DNA from: Cryptomeria japonica
Lineage: Eukaryota > Streptophyta > Pinopsida > Cupressales > Cupressaceae
Reading direction: 5' to 3'
Assembly: GCF_030272615.1 (NCBI RefSeq)
Contig: NC_081412.1
Location: forward strand, 339,995,870-340,059,869
Length of the DNA stretch: 64,000 nt
Below, piece after piece: positions 46,001-57,875 of this stretch. The notes beneath the pieces are model-generated. The model worked only from the letters and a program-made list of their open reading frames with translations. It did no database searches and had not been told where the DNA came from. The translations under genes were made by a program, and so were the position numbers. Numbering within the stretch: the stretch's first letter is position 1; every line of letters begins with the position of its first letter.

Positions 46001-47639
46001 ATAATTTGGAGTAGATGGAACATTGTGACTTGGACAAAATCTATAAGAAAAGGATCTCATTAAAGTGAAAAACGAAATATAATGATGCATGGTTGTTGCA
46101 CGTATTTTCCTTCAACTATGACAAAACAATTAATTAGTTGGAAAGGTTCCGATACTATGTCAAGAATTTCAAGTAAACATCAAACATCCAACATCATATG
46201 AACAAATAATTCCTCATCATAAACCACAAATAATTCACACAAATGAACATTCATTAATGCTCATAATCTCCTTGGATTTGTTAGCAAAACAAATACACAT
46301 TTATTATGAAATTCTATCTTAGATTACATTATGGGCCCATAACTCACAAGTTCCACTATCATTTTCATATCTTACAAGTGGAAAAAATGACATTATATTT
46401 AGAATTAGTTAGTTATAATAACATGATGTTTCTTATAGAATGTGAAACTAAATAGCTTTTCTTAGGATCAAACATGGAAAAGTCAATTTTTCCAAGGCGA
46501 GAGATGAGCTTTGAAAATCAAAACCATTATTGAATTGCAAAATTTTATGTTATATAGAAGTTTAAGAAGAATTACATGTTAATATAAACCCTGTCACCAC
46601 ACTTAAAAATATTCCCACTTTCCTATGTCAATGCAAACTCAGAATGCAGTAATATGTGTCACAACACCATGAAAGTGGAAAGGACCCTTCAAAACATGCT
46701 CACATCAGTCCAATAACTGTCATTAACTTCTTTAAACATGCAAGCAAGAAGAAGGATTCTCAAGCGGTCCCTGTTATGGCAGATTAGCCTCTTTCAACCA
46801 AGGCATTTTAACTCCCAACAACTCAATACACTTCCAGAATGCACCAGCCACTCCAAACTTGTTTGCAACCATTCAAGACATCTTACAATCATGCAATAAA
46901 CCGAACAAATTCGCATACTTCAGCTTAAATCATTTCACCAAAACCTCAAGTGATGACAAACTTAACGCTACCTGCAAGGGCAATAAGTTCCAGATTTCAT
47001 TCCACCACTTTCAACCCTTCTCAACTAATCAAACACCTTCCAGCAATTATTGTAGTCGGACAACTCCTTAAGAACGAAAAAAAACATATTCACCTTAAAC
47101 TGAACTAAGATGCAAGGTCAACCTTTCCTTGAATTTGGTACTAGCAGATGAGGGGTGATCAGCTCCAAAAAATCAAATACTCAATCAAAATTTCCAAAAA
47201 TCTCTTGTAGAGGGGGCGCTTAGATCATAATAAGAGATTTAATCAATGCCCATAACTTACGATACCAGGTTTTGCTCTACCCACCTGGAACTGGGTATTG
47301 GTGCAATCCGGGTTTGTCCCGAGTGCATCCCAGCACCCAAGACCAACTAAGGACAAACCCAAGCATACCCGGCTGAATGGGCACCAAAAAAAAGGCCCAC
47401 CAATTAAAAAAACAACTTTTATATGCTTAAAAAAGTCGGTCAAACCCTAATTTCGCCCATATGACTCAATTTTGACCTCTTTGCTCATTCACTCATTTCT
47501 TTCCTCCATACTTGCATTTTTCACCATTTTTTTCTTCCAAGCTTGTTTTGAAGGTGGTTGCATTTTTCTTTGAAAGTGAAGGCTACGGAGGTGTGAAACA
47601 GGCATCAAAGCAAGAATCGTTGGAGAAGGCAGATTTAGT
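43065..47639. other. AT-rich intergenic stretch, no gene recognised
   Basis: It is very AT-rich with only short ORFs that lack homology. Weak traces of old elements are noted separately: a possible minus-strand LTR start at 44035, a degenerate copia-like primer site at 46145-46157 followed by TGTCAAGAATTTC, and a GC-richer repeat at 47270-47405. Confidence 0.5.
43380..44035 (-). repeat. possible LTR fragment starting at 44035
   Basis: The minus strand reads TGTCATGTCCCCTCCTTGAT at 44035, an LTR-type start, followed by an AT-rich stretch and dispersed AGCGATT / GTGACTAAGAAGG motifs (43390-43760). The left end is not defined. The AGCGATT and CTAAGAA motifs recall the solo LTR at 8831-9704. Confidence 0.35.
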
Positions 47640-48282
47640 TGTAATGTCCCCACTTTGAAATAGAATATAATAATAATAAAATTCAAATTCAAAAGAATAA
47701 AAAAAAAATTAAGATTAAAATATACAAGAATATAATTAAATATAATTAAAATTTAATTAAGTTAATGAATGGCCAAAGACTCAAAAGACAAAATGAAAAG
47801 GTGTGACTCCCTCAAACATGAGATATAAAAGGGGGAAGAGAACGTCATTTGAGAGAGGGATAATTTTGGGAATCAGAAGTGCAGATCTGATTTTGAAAGG
47901 TTGTGCCCCTTTCAAACAGCAGATATAATGAAGAGTTGCACTCTTTCAAAGGGTGCTAATGGTAGAAAGGGTGTGTCTCTTGCCAAAGGGCATACATGAT
48001 GAAGAGGTGTAACCTCTCCCTCACATGGAAAGATATAAAGGAAAGGAAAAGAGGAAGAATACACAATAGAGATTATTGAATCACAAGAGAAACATAAATA
48101 ATAACCTCTAGATAAAGGAGAAACACCTTCAGTAATCAGCGAACTGAAGGGATCAAGAAATACGGACCACCAAGACATATATATAAAGACTACAACATTA
48201 GGCGAATTGTGAGAAATTGGAAATATAAAGGACCAGCCATCATTTACAACCATATTATCAGTTAATGCAGATTTGGTATGAT
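47640..48282 (+). repeat. LTR fragment with repeated stem-like promoter units, cut by element D
   Basis: It starts TGTAATGTCCCCACTTTG at 47640. Inside, units of the type GGTGTGACTCCCTCAAA + GATATAAAAGG recur near 47797, 47897, 47940, 47976 and 48005, several with TATA-like ends. Element D is inserted at 48283 after ATGAT. The right part of this LTR lies beyond the window. Confidence 0.6.
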
Positions 48283-48591
48283 TGTTTGCTCCCTACAGGC
48301 TATGTTCTTTAACTACCAGAAGTAAACAGGAAATATACAACACATAAATCAACAAAGCAAATAGAACTTACAACAACATATGGCAAAATGATATATCTTT
48401 ATTTCCAGCATGTAATTGATACAACAATGCTCCCGTTACCGATACAATATAACATATATATACAACCCGACGGTTGGTTGAGATACCAACCATCGACAAC
48501 TACCAAGTAACCCTACGAGAACATTACATTGCCATTTATTAAAACTAAACATAACAAAGTATTATTTAACGCGGCATATTTGCAGTCTACA
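48283..48591 (-). repeat. 3' LTR of element D (309 bp)
   Basis: The plus strand begins TGTTTGCTCCCTAC, as in element C, and ends GCAGTCTACA before the polypurine tract. A minus-strand TATA-like GTATATATATG is near 48455. The candidate target site is ATGAT (48278-48282); its partner is not in the window. Confidence 0.85.
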
Positions 48592-48610
48592 TCAGCCCTC
48601 CCAAAAAAAG
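48592..48610 (-). other. polypurine tract of element D
   Basis: Minus strand CTTTTTTTGGGAGGGCTGA beside the LTR, the same layout as in C. Confidence 0.8.
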
Positions 48611-48659
48611 TCGTCTTCCAAATGACTAAGACAAAATGGGGCTATCAACTATAGCATTA

Positions 48660-49609
48660 CTAAGAACTGGGAGGGTGAGAAGAAATCCCTCGAGTAGTGG
48701 AGGATGTTGAAAGATGCTATTGAAGGTGTTGTAGTTGCTACGTGCGGAGCTGCAAATCTCACTCAGCAACAAGTCGGTGCTCTTAAGTTGTCTTCACCAT
48801 ATAAAACGCCTCCATCATGTCCTTCTCCTTCCGCTCTAGTTGTGTCATTAGTATGGCCAGACGCTCCTACATATCTCCCACCCTGGTACTCTACCTAGCT
48901 AAAAGTGTCTTTTGTTGTCGTACCTCATTCTCCAACGCAGCCCGCAATTTTTGCTTTGTCGCCGTTAGTTTGGCCTGAAGGGCCAACTCCTTTCTAACGC
49001 CCGCAACCTCTTTCATGGCAACCTCTCGCCCTACCTCAGCCCTACGCATCTGATAAAAAATCACCACGAAGCTATCCATGCCCTGCAGCATAGGCCCAAG
49101 TCTTCCCTATCCCTCCATGGCACGCACCAGTCGCCAACTCCCCACCATTTTCTCAGTCTCAAAAGTTGGCCAACCGCACTGTGTAAAGTGTCGTGCAAAC
49201 TCCTCCTCGCATCCACCCCTCATGAAGGCGAAGAGTCTCTCTGCCTCAGGTACCAACCCCACATCCACCTATCTAGCTAGGTTTGCAATCCCAAGAGTAA
49301 CACCAATCAAATCATCTAACTCGACCAAGAATCTGCGGATGGATCCAAGTGCATCCTGTGGGTCAGGTTTCGACACCCAAATGTTGTCGTCCTCGTGGTC
49401 TTCCTCCTTTCTACCAAACTAAGCACCCATCGTCCCCGTTTCTCCTACTTGGATGTTTTCATCCTCAATGTCAATGATAGTGTTGGCCTTCTAACTCCCC
49501 TTCTTACTGCCATGCTCCACCTCTAGATGTACCTCTACATCCACCCATCCCCTTCTTGCTGCCACTCCTCTCCAACATGACCACCCTCAACTATACGTGG
49601 TGAGGGAGG
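48660..49609 (-). pseudogene. element D accessory ORF, C-terminal part
   Basis: The minus-strand reading resumes right after the insertion of E with PPSPRIVEGGHVGEEWQQEG. It shows the conserved module LFAFMRGGCEEEFARHF with CGWPTFETEKM near 49150-49260 and a C-terminal coiled coil (KEVAGVRKELALQAKLTATK) before the stop at 48660. The order and spacing match C (15394-16400) and B (18541-19450). Stops such as the one at 49500 break it. Confidence 0.82.
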
Positions 49610-49612
49610 TGT

Positions 49613-50572
49613 TGATGTGTTTTTAAGACATTTCGAACACAGAATAAAATACCAAAGTATTTTACCCTCTCTTGAACAAAGTCACCTTAGATGCTAAATA
49701 TCTTATCAACTAAGATGATTCCAAGGTTTCCAATATCAGTTCTTGACATGTGGGTAACTTAATGGTTTGATGTGAATTGTTGTTTTCACAAAGGGACTTA
49801 CACAATTGTTCTAAAGATTTCGAATTTATCATGAATGGAGTAGGTTTGCCAAAGATTTCGAATGACTTAGGATTTTGCAATTTGAGCTCTCAACCTATTT
49901 TTAACAAAGATTTTCAAATAAAATGCAAAAGAGGAAAGGTCTAGGAGTTCTATTCTAATCCTATCTTAAACCTAGAATGTAAGAGATAGCGAATGATTCA
50001 ATGAAATTCAACTAGGCTAGGCTTTGTCATCAAAGAACAACACAAGCTTAGTGCAATCATCTAGGGTAATTTTATAGATGTTCAAATTCATACTAAGCAA
50101 CATTAACACCATCAATTGGATGCATATCAATGAGCAAGCACAAATTGAAGTAAGTTCGAATTTTGATTCCAGTTGACCACACAAGGCAAGCTTGCAATCA
50201 GCAAGAAGCTAGTGGTATGGATAAACGAATTTCATACAAATGCATTCAACAATTTCTATCATTCAACTAAAATACTTGAAAACAAATTCTAATCGAAATT
50301 TGGAGGTATAAGAACCACACAATGCTTCAAAATCTCAATAAAATCACCAAACTTCAATGATTAAATTCAATCTAGCAGCATATAGGCGACAATTCTCAAA
50401 AATCTCTCTCTTACAAATGAGAGGAATGGGGTTTATATAGTGTCTCAGACTGAAATGAATGGCTGAGATTCATTTAGAATCAAGGGCCGAGATCACGCAA
50501 ACATTGCCCTAATTAGGGTTTACATCAAAAGTGGAATCAAAAAAGGAGGTCCAATGGGATGACACCTAGTCA
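49613..50572 (-). repeat. 3' LTR of element E (about 960 bp)
   Basis: Minus strand begins TGACTAGGTGTCATCCCATT and ends near GAACACATCAACA. LTR F shows the parallel pair TGCCACTTGTCTCTCATCC and a matching CGAACAC...ATAAAATACC end. A TATA box (CTATATAAACCCC, minus strand) lies near 50430. The exact outer end is 49610 or 49613. Confidence 0.8.
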
Positions 50573-50588
50573 TCAAGTAGGGAGTCTT

Positions 50589-53500
50589 CTAGAAGGTTTC
50601 GGCTTGCATCCCTCTCTCTCTAGTTGCATACTCAACAAATCTAGCTAAGACCGAGTTGAGTTCCTCCATTGTAACACTAGGTAGACCTTCCTGTTGCAAA
50701 TCGATCACATCCAAGGCATCTGAAGAAGCATCAAAAATGTTTTCCCAATCCGGCATAAGCTTTCGCAAGTTGTTGATGTGAATGATGAGAGATACCAAGT
50801 CATCTAGTTGATTCTTCCTTATGGATTCCAACTTGTTGAAGTAAATAAACTTCATCTTCTCCTTTAGCTCTTCCAAGTTCAAACTGTTGGAAGCATGGAC
50901 ATCTTGTCCCAACAATTCTTCAATAGATGTAAGGATCTTGGATTGTATCTCTTGAATGGATCCTTCCATCTCCATGCACTCTTGCTTCGCATGATCATAC
51001 ATTGACCTCCGCATGGCCAAAGAACAATACCAACCATGGAAATCATAAACATTACCTTCCTGAACAACTCCCTCTTGGATCAATATGGACATAGGAATCC
51101 CCTTCAACACCTTGAAACCAGGAATAGTCTTTTCTTGCATTGGTTGGAAATCTTCCCAAACTCCCTCCAAATACTGCATCCTGAATATGAGCATCACTAT
51201 CTTATCAAATGCTTGGACAAACTAAACTAGGAAATCATCTGCTTGCCTTGAAACATCTTCTATCCATTTTCCAACCTCCTGATATGTCTTCCTCATTGTC
51301 TCATGATCAAAGGGGGATGCATGAGCAATAGCAATGGGTGAGACAAAAGTAGGATCCTCACGCCTTAGCGAATTCATCCCTTCAATATACTCCTTGAGTC
51401 TCCTATTCTCAATTTCAAGCATCTCTTTCTTTTCAATAGCGTTATCCAATCGTGCCTCAATTGCCTTAATGGTATCATCGAGTTCCTGAAACTCTTGTTT
51501 CTTTGTAGTTGGTCCAAGGTCAATCATGGTAACCTAATAATCCATAGGAGTGACCACATCTCTAGTCTTATCACCTGTAGGGAAAGCCACTTGTGCAATA
51601 TGTGCTCCTGTATAATCTCTAGTAATTCTAGAGAACATCTCCGCTTTCTTCTTCTCTTTTTCCTTGCCAACCCTAGCTAGGAAGTCATCAATGTCTTCTA
51701 TGGGTTGCGCCTCTATCGCTTTCTTCTTCTCCATGCTACTCAACAACCAATCGGGAATTGTAGAAAACTCAATCCCATCTTCGAGGTGTTGATCTTCATC
51801 AAGTCCTCTCAAGGCTGAAATAACATCATCTTTCATTTCTTTATCTTTAGTCAAATGTAAAACGTTGTAGCCCAAATTGACCTCAAGCTGAATTGTAGGA
51901 GATCATGTCTGCTCTTCATCATCTTCATGTGGTGCCGATTGTGCTGTAGCATGTAGATCTTGGTCATTCTCCGATAGGATCTCCGTGTCGGAACCCTGTT
52001 TGGATTCTTTGTCATATCATTCTCCTTCACGAATGAGGAACTCGTCGTAGATTGAGGAGTGCTAGACTTATGCTTCTTGTGCCTTGACTACTCACTAACA
52101 AACTCCTTGCCTTTTGTTTGTGATCCTCCAGGCATACCTTTCCTTCTTTTGGGAGCCTATTTCTCCTCATCATTGTGTGTTCTAACATTTCTTATTGTCC
52201 TTTCATCATCATAGAGAGAGAACTACTAATTTCTCATCTTCTCATAGGTTAGGGTGACCTTTTGTTTTCTCAACTCATTAATGTACTTGTCCACCCATTC
52301 CCTGGAGCAATCATTCACATCTCACATCAAAACATTCAAATACACCAACTCAAGGTTGTGACCAACTAGGCAATGTCTTCTCCTTTGCATATTGTAGATG
52401 GATGTGATCCCTATCATCCTACACCTGATCTAGAATGGAGAAGTTACACTTCTTCATGAAGTCTACTGACATCCGAGACCACATCTTCCTCCTAACTGCG
52501 AGCTCATCCATGAGATTAGCCCAATAATCCTCGATGTCAATTTTGTGTATAAACTTCCCTCCCTTCGTTGTCACAATTCTGAAATGGACCAAATCGATCC
52601 CTACCTCAATAAATTCCAAGATGATAGAATTCCAATTCTTCATTAATTGTCTCTGTTGCTGTTGCGGTGTGGCATACTTCCATCGTCTTCCCAAGCGCGA
52701 TGGGAAAAGTTATCCCCTACTTGTGCTTCACCTTTTGGATGAAATCATCCTCTAAGAGTTGCCTCACTTCCTCAAGTAACATCATATTATCTATCGGATA
52801 CCTACGAAGCTTGTATGGTTCTGAAGTGAATCCTTGAATCCTTAGGTATGTGAAGGTAGAAAGATGGATACACCATCATCCATACTTCTCTGAGTGACAT
52901 TGCCTCATTGGACAATCGTTTATGTATTTCGTCTTGCAACAACCGTATGATGTACATAGTGAAAGCCTCGTTCACCCTCCTATACTGCTCAATCTCATGT
53001 AGATGGAGTTGTGGATAGCATTTGTGTACTCTGTATCGTCTAGGCTTGTTCCCAACTTCGCCCTTGCATATCAATCCTTTGTAAACTATATGTCTTGCAA
53101 GCATGTAGACTAGGTAGGAAGTCATGTAAAACATCCTAGTTCTCTCCAAACTCCTCAACTGGATGTCCAAGTTGTCACTTATAATCTTCGCCCAGTTGAT
53201 CATCATTGTTCCTCCTGCTATCTCTTCAATAAAGTAATACATCCATGTCTCAAATAGCGCCTTTTGAGGTGCTCCCGTGACTCGGTTGAGTAGAAATTTC
53301 AAATCATCGTACTCCTCCTTGAAGTTTGAACATAGAAGTCTCTTAGGTAACTTAGAGTGGTGATGCCTTGTCTCAAGGACCCACTCATTATCGATAACTG
53401 TCAAACACGACTCTAATCTTCTTTCAAATTTAGCCTGGGCCTCTTCCTTGGTTCTCTCATGCATGTATGTATATCTAGGGATTCCAAATGCCTCCCCAAT

Positions 53501-53845
53501 CGACTCCTCAACTAAGTATGCAAGCACCAACCCCTTAGGTGATCTGATCATCTTGGTTTGTGGATCATAATGCTTCGCACACTCAACCATAAGCTCATTG
53601 CACTAAATGGATGGTGGAAAACCAGTTGCGTGGTAGATTCCACTCTTCGTGATATTAGCCGCCAAGGATGATGGTAGATGATTCTTTGTTCCAAACATTC
53701 TCCACCTCATCCTCTTCACATCCAAGTACTCCATGTTGGCATCTCCAATCATCTTCCATTGGGATGTTATCTACAACTCCAAGTAGTAACTTTCTTGCAC
53801 AATCTTCAGTTGAGTCTTCTTTGCTGATATCCCCGCTTTAGACAT
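50589..53845 (-). pseudogene. element E ORF, about 1,085 codons, unknown function, decayed
   Basis: No named family is recognised. The start MSKAGISAKKTQ at 53845 is followed by 262 open codons (53590-52802) and, after a frameshift near 52750, by a second frame to 50589 with open pieces 52694-52419, 51875-51534, 51527-51222 and 51197-50589, the last three separated by single stops. Around residue 215 it reads NWAKIISDN, then ERTRMFYMTSYLVYML, which matches in pattern the accessory ORFs of B, C and D (YDWAIVLSDK ... HKAFYM). The C-terminal third is Glu/Lys-rich with coiled-coil character (EARLDNAIEKKEMLEIENRR) and ends RGMQAETF. Long single-ORF coding capacity in an element without pol is unusual. 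Confidence 0.75.
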
Positions 53846-54700
53846 GGCGCCTATATGAAGCTGGAAGTTAATAACATGATAAAATAACTTTAATAATTCA
53901 TTTTCAGAATTGCCCTAAGTTCTGATTTTGAAAGGTTTTTTCATATTTATGAGTTCAAAAATCAGAAATTAAACAATAAGTAACATAAATTCTGAAAATG
54001 TATAATTTTTTATCAAAATGAGACATATTGCCCCTCATGAACCTGAATTTCAGACTTCAAACAAATCTGATTGCAATATATAAATCTGAAGACCCCTTGC
54101 AAACTCAAAAAATGAATGATTTTGATGTCAAAATGCTGTCTCAGGTCTGATTTTCTGAGTTTGGGGTCTGAAAACACCCCTGCAACTCAATCTTCAATGG
54201 CTGGGAACACCCCCAATCATGGCGCAACCTCCACACATAATGCAATTTTGCCTCAATCAGCTGGAAATCAACACGTCTTGGCACACAATGGCTGGGAACA
54301 ATCGTTTTAGTCTGCAAATAAGTGCTGGTAACAATGTTGTGTAAGTGAATGGTGGCTGGAAAGAAAGTGTTTCAGACTTCAACCAGCCATGGCGCCTTTC
54401 CTCTCAGCTCCAGCGACTCCAATGTAGAGGTAATGGATGCCTCAAATAAATCGCACCCTCTACTTATCATTGGCACACCTCAAATCAGCCCTTCTAGTTC
54501 TCCAACTGTCAAATCAGTCACAAAAAAATATAATAGAAGGCGCTAGACTGTATGTTTTATTCATGTTTTTACCTTGGAGAGTCACCACACAGCCAATGTG
54601 GGATAAAAATTTGCCTTTACCAGCCAAGTGGAAAATCAATATGCATTGGGATTTCAACACTCAGCAATATTTTTACCTTGTTTGATCATTAAATGCACAT
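53846..54700 (-). other. leader region of element E, no gene seen
   Basis: It lies upstream of the E ORF on the minus strand. AT-rich near the ORF, then a mixed-composition stretch. Plus-strand ORFs 54116-54310 and 54349-54546 have no homology. Confidence 0.5.
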
Positions 54701-54714
54701 GGTGGGAAGATTCA

Positions 54715-55815
54715 TGTCAATTGGGACACATTCACCTTACAAATCTCACTTGAATTCAATCCAGCCCCTTGGGGAAAATCGAACCCCATTGGGACACATT
54801 ATTTTCATTTAAATTTATCCCATTATACAAATTATCACCTTGAGAGGAAAATCGACCCTCATCTGGACATTATAATCCCATCACTTAACTCATTTCACCA
54901 TAAAATCCACTTCAGGGGGAAATCGGCAGTCATTTGGACAAACAAATTTGATCACATTCATGTAAAATACCCCCTGGTGGAAATTCGCCCTTCATCGAGA
55001 CTCAACTTCCCATTAAAACTTGTCAAATTCCATCATAATGTCCTCCAAGGGAAAATCGAACCCCATCAAGACACAAGCTTAATATTTTCTCACATTTTGT
55101 CCCTAGTGGAGAATCGACCTTCATCGCGACACACAAATCCGTCCTTCCTTCACTTCATTTCAATCATTTTCCCTCTGGTGGAAAAACAACCTCCATCGGG
55201 ACACTCATTTTGCATTTAACTTAGTCATTTTACCTCCTGGTGGAAAAACATGGGTCATCGGGACACATATACTTAATGTATTTTCGCTCCTTGCAGGTCT
55301 ACTGGAAAAACGACCTCCATCGGAACACCTTCAATGGAGATTCCTGATGCATCGACACTTTCCCCAAAACAACTTGAAAATTTAGTCCATGAGGGGAAAA
55401 ACAAATCTCATCAAGACTGAGACCATTTTCATCATTAAAATAACTCTTTTTGCTCAAAAATGGAGTGGAAAATCATGCTCCATCGAGACAAAGTCCATTT
55501 TCGCTTCTAACACTGAGCGGAAAAATGCCTCCCATCAAAACAACTCACTTTTATGCCTTAATTTCATGGGGGAAAAACGTTTTCCATCGGGACTGTGATG
55601 ATTTTCACACTCTAGAAGCCCAAACTTGTCAAATTTCATCATTTCGCACAATGGAAATTCTATTTCCATCGGGACTTTTAACATTTTAGCTAGATTTGAG
55701 GGGTGGAAAATAGGAGACCATGGGGACTTTGTGCATTTTTGACATATTCTACCTCCTAGGAGTGGAAGAATGACTCCTATAGGGACTTTTGACGCTCCTA
55801 TAGGGACATATTTCG
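54715..55815. repeat. diverged minisatellite with a CATCGGGACAC core, about 17 units
   Basis: Units of 50-80 bp share GTGGAAAAACGACC, then CATCGGGAC, for example near 54794, 54862, 54994, 55066, 55122, 55194, 55256, 55318, 55409, 55481, 55584 and 55666. The core is well kept while the spacer (rich in CATTT / TTTCAC) varies. It lies in the leader of element E, upstream of its ORF. Confidence 0.9.
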
Positions 55816-56097
55816 CTCAAATTTTAAAGCAAGTTACAACCTCAACACTTATAAAAAACTTAGGATGACCTTGACATTTTAACATTTTTAAACACTTTGA
55901 TCCTATTGACTTCAAAACTCAAAATTTAACATTGCTAGCACATTAAAGACCTTTGGACATGACCACATCAAAAATAAGACTCAGGCGTTGAAAGCTCGAA
56001 ATTGTCACCTGACTGCCAAAAAAAGCAAGAAAGCGGGAAAGAGTGGGGATCAGTTTGCAATGGGGCGATGTGTGAAAAGGTCACAACAAAAGCTGGG

Positions 56098-57752
56098 GGT
56101 GTGTTTGGTGCCACGATGAATTTGCCCAGCCAATTGTCCCAGGAAGCATCCACATCTTTTGTTCGTCAATCGCCTAGTATTGTTTCGGTAGATGTAACTG
56201 GTTCAGTAACCGCTAGTGCGAGTACAGTCTCAGCAAGTACAACTGATGCAGGGGGTGCCATAGGCATGACAAATGCATGTACGATGCCAGACATAGGTAC
56301 GAAAACTAGTACACTAGCCATTGTAACTCCATTGGCCGGTATGGTGCTGGTATGAACATGCTTACTCCCCCATGTAGTGGTCATGGGGGCGGCCTCCTAC
56401 AAACCCTCTAGTGTAGTGACTCTCACGACAGCCACACGGGGTTATATCAAACATGCTGTCAGGGACAGCTGCACAGGTGCAAACATGACGCTGCTCCCAC
56501 AGCCCTTAGGTTTCATAGGGACTCCCTCTGGTACGGTCCCCATCTATGGCTACCCACTCCCTTCGACAACATCATCTCCACTCTCAGCCCGTATGTCCTC
56601 TAACTCCACAGCTTCACCTTCTAGCTATGGCGGTCCCCTTTCCTCTCCATGCACAGCTACTCGAAAAAAATTGTCCTCACTATCACTCTCGATCGACACC
56701 ACTTCCACCGTATCCTCTTCTTCACCCACACTTCCTCTTCTGTGTCGGCCTCTCCACTCGGTTCCAAGTCCTGCCATTCTAGCCATCTCTTTTTCCTCGA
56801 TCGGCCCTCCCCTGAAAGTGTATCCATATGCATCCAATAGAACATCAGAGGTTTATTGGGTTCTACTCTACTAAAGGGTTGGAACCATCCCCAACAATTT
56901 GAAGGTACTTGCATACACAGCATCTAGAAACAACCCAATGGCATGGTGGCCCATGTAAAAGGTCTTATGCTCGAGAGTCAGAAATTCCTTAATCCTCTCC
57001 AAAAGTACAAATGCCCAATCATAGACAATGCCCACTGTAATGCCATTCATCAAGCAGATCCTCCATATCACGATATCCAAAGCTCTACTTGCACTCATCA
57101 GCGTACTTTTGATTAGGTCCAGAATGCATCTCTACTTGGCTGTGGCAATGAGCTTTTCTTCACACCTCGGTTGTTTGTGTTGCTCCACAACCCCTTCCAT
57201 TGCTCATCTGTGAGGTCACTCTGACACACTAACTATAGTAGTCTACACTTTTCCTCCTTCAATTTGCCAGCCGGTTTTGCTACCTTCAGCTAGGATGCCA
57301 AATACTCTAGCAAACTCCCCCAGCTCATAAGAAACGGTGACTCTATTTCCTTGAAACTCGATCATCGACCGATTAGAGTCTTGGTCATATCCTGCCACCA
57401 TCATTCGTAGCACAGGTTGGAACTCTCACGTTGAAGACAAGCATTTGAATGGCCTTGTCTACTTCTGCTTTACGCATAATAGTTCTCAACGGGTGGTCCT
57501 TCAAGGCTTCCTGCCACCATGTACGGCAGTCTATGCCAATGATGCTGTTAAACATCAAGCTCTCTACCGTCACTTGCTAATCCCTCGCACTCCTGGCTGA
57601 TTTTTTCTAGTCTTACTACTGTTGGCCATGCTAGAAATGTTCGAATTGAAACCCTTGTATCCTTTATATACCGAGTGCTAACCATTATGACCGTTATTGT
57701 AACAATCTCCTTTCTTGGCCTATCTTGGATTTCCCACACTTGTCCTCACCAT
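56098..57752 (-). pseudogene. element D accessory ORF, N-terminal part
   Basis: The start MVRTSVGNP at 57752 matches the start in C. It is followed by the helical domain with DIVIWRICLMNGITVG, YDWAFVLLERIKEFL and HKTFYMGHHAIGLFLDA (57098-56871), an acidic stretch (EVVSIESDSEDN), a Thr/Pro/Val-rich region with MASVLVFVPMSG, and the motif DASWDNWLGKFIVAPNTPP, at which element E interrupts it. The rest is at 49609-48660. Frameshifts and stops are frequent. Confidence 0.83.
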
Positions 57753-57875
57753 ATTGAATTCTTGGTTGTACAGGTTTAACTTCCTCAGTCTAGACCAACT
57801 TCTCTAGTACTGTTGTGATTCTTCTTCACCATACAACTTAACTTGTTTCCTTTTTGTGTGCGACTTTATCTCCTC

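Larger units (their letters stand above)
49613..56097 (-). mobile_element. element E: LTR element with one long unknown ORF, 5' LTR missing
   Basis: It splits the accessory ORF of D. GGTGT occurs at both edges (49608-49612 and 56098-56102) and may be the target-site duplication. The minus-strand 3' part is an LTR (50572-49613) homologous to the LTR F at 62510-63425. Upstream of it lies a long decayed ORF (53845-50589) and then a leader with a minisatellite. No second LTR copy exists at the right edge, which ends ...AGCTGGG instead of ...CA, so the element is 5' truncated or rearranged. No RT, protease or integrase was seen, so it is LARD-like and non-autonomous. Confidence 0.7.

Noticed and set aside
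46145-46175. Copia-like junction: degenerate primer site followed by TGTCAAGAATTTC
   Set aside because: Too many mismatches to the tRNA-Met end and no gag-like reading next to it; only a very old remnant at best.
47243-47443. Minus-strand ORF of 66 codons over a GC-richer stretch
   Set aside because: No homology; the nucleotide sequence looks like a dispersed repeat.
56377-56874. Plus-strand ORF of 165 codons, rich in Ser/Pro/Thr
   Set aside because: Antisense of the acidic and variable region of D's accessory ORF.
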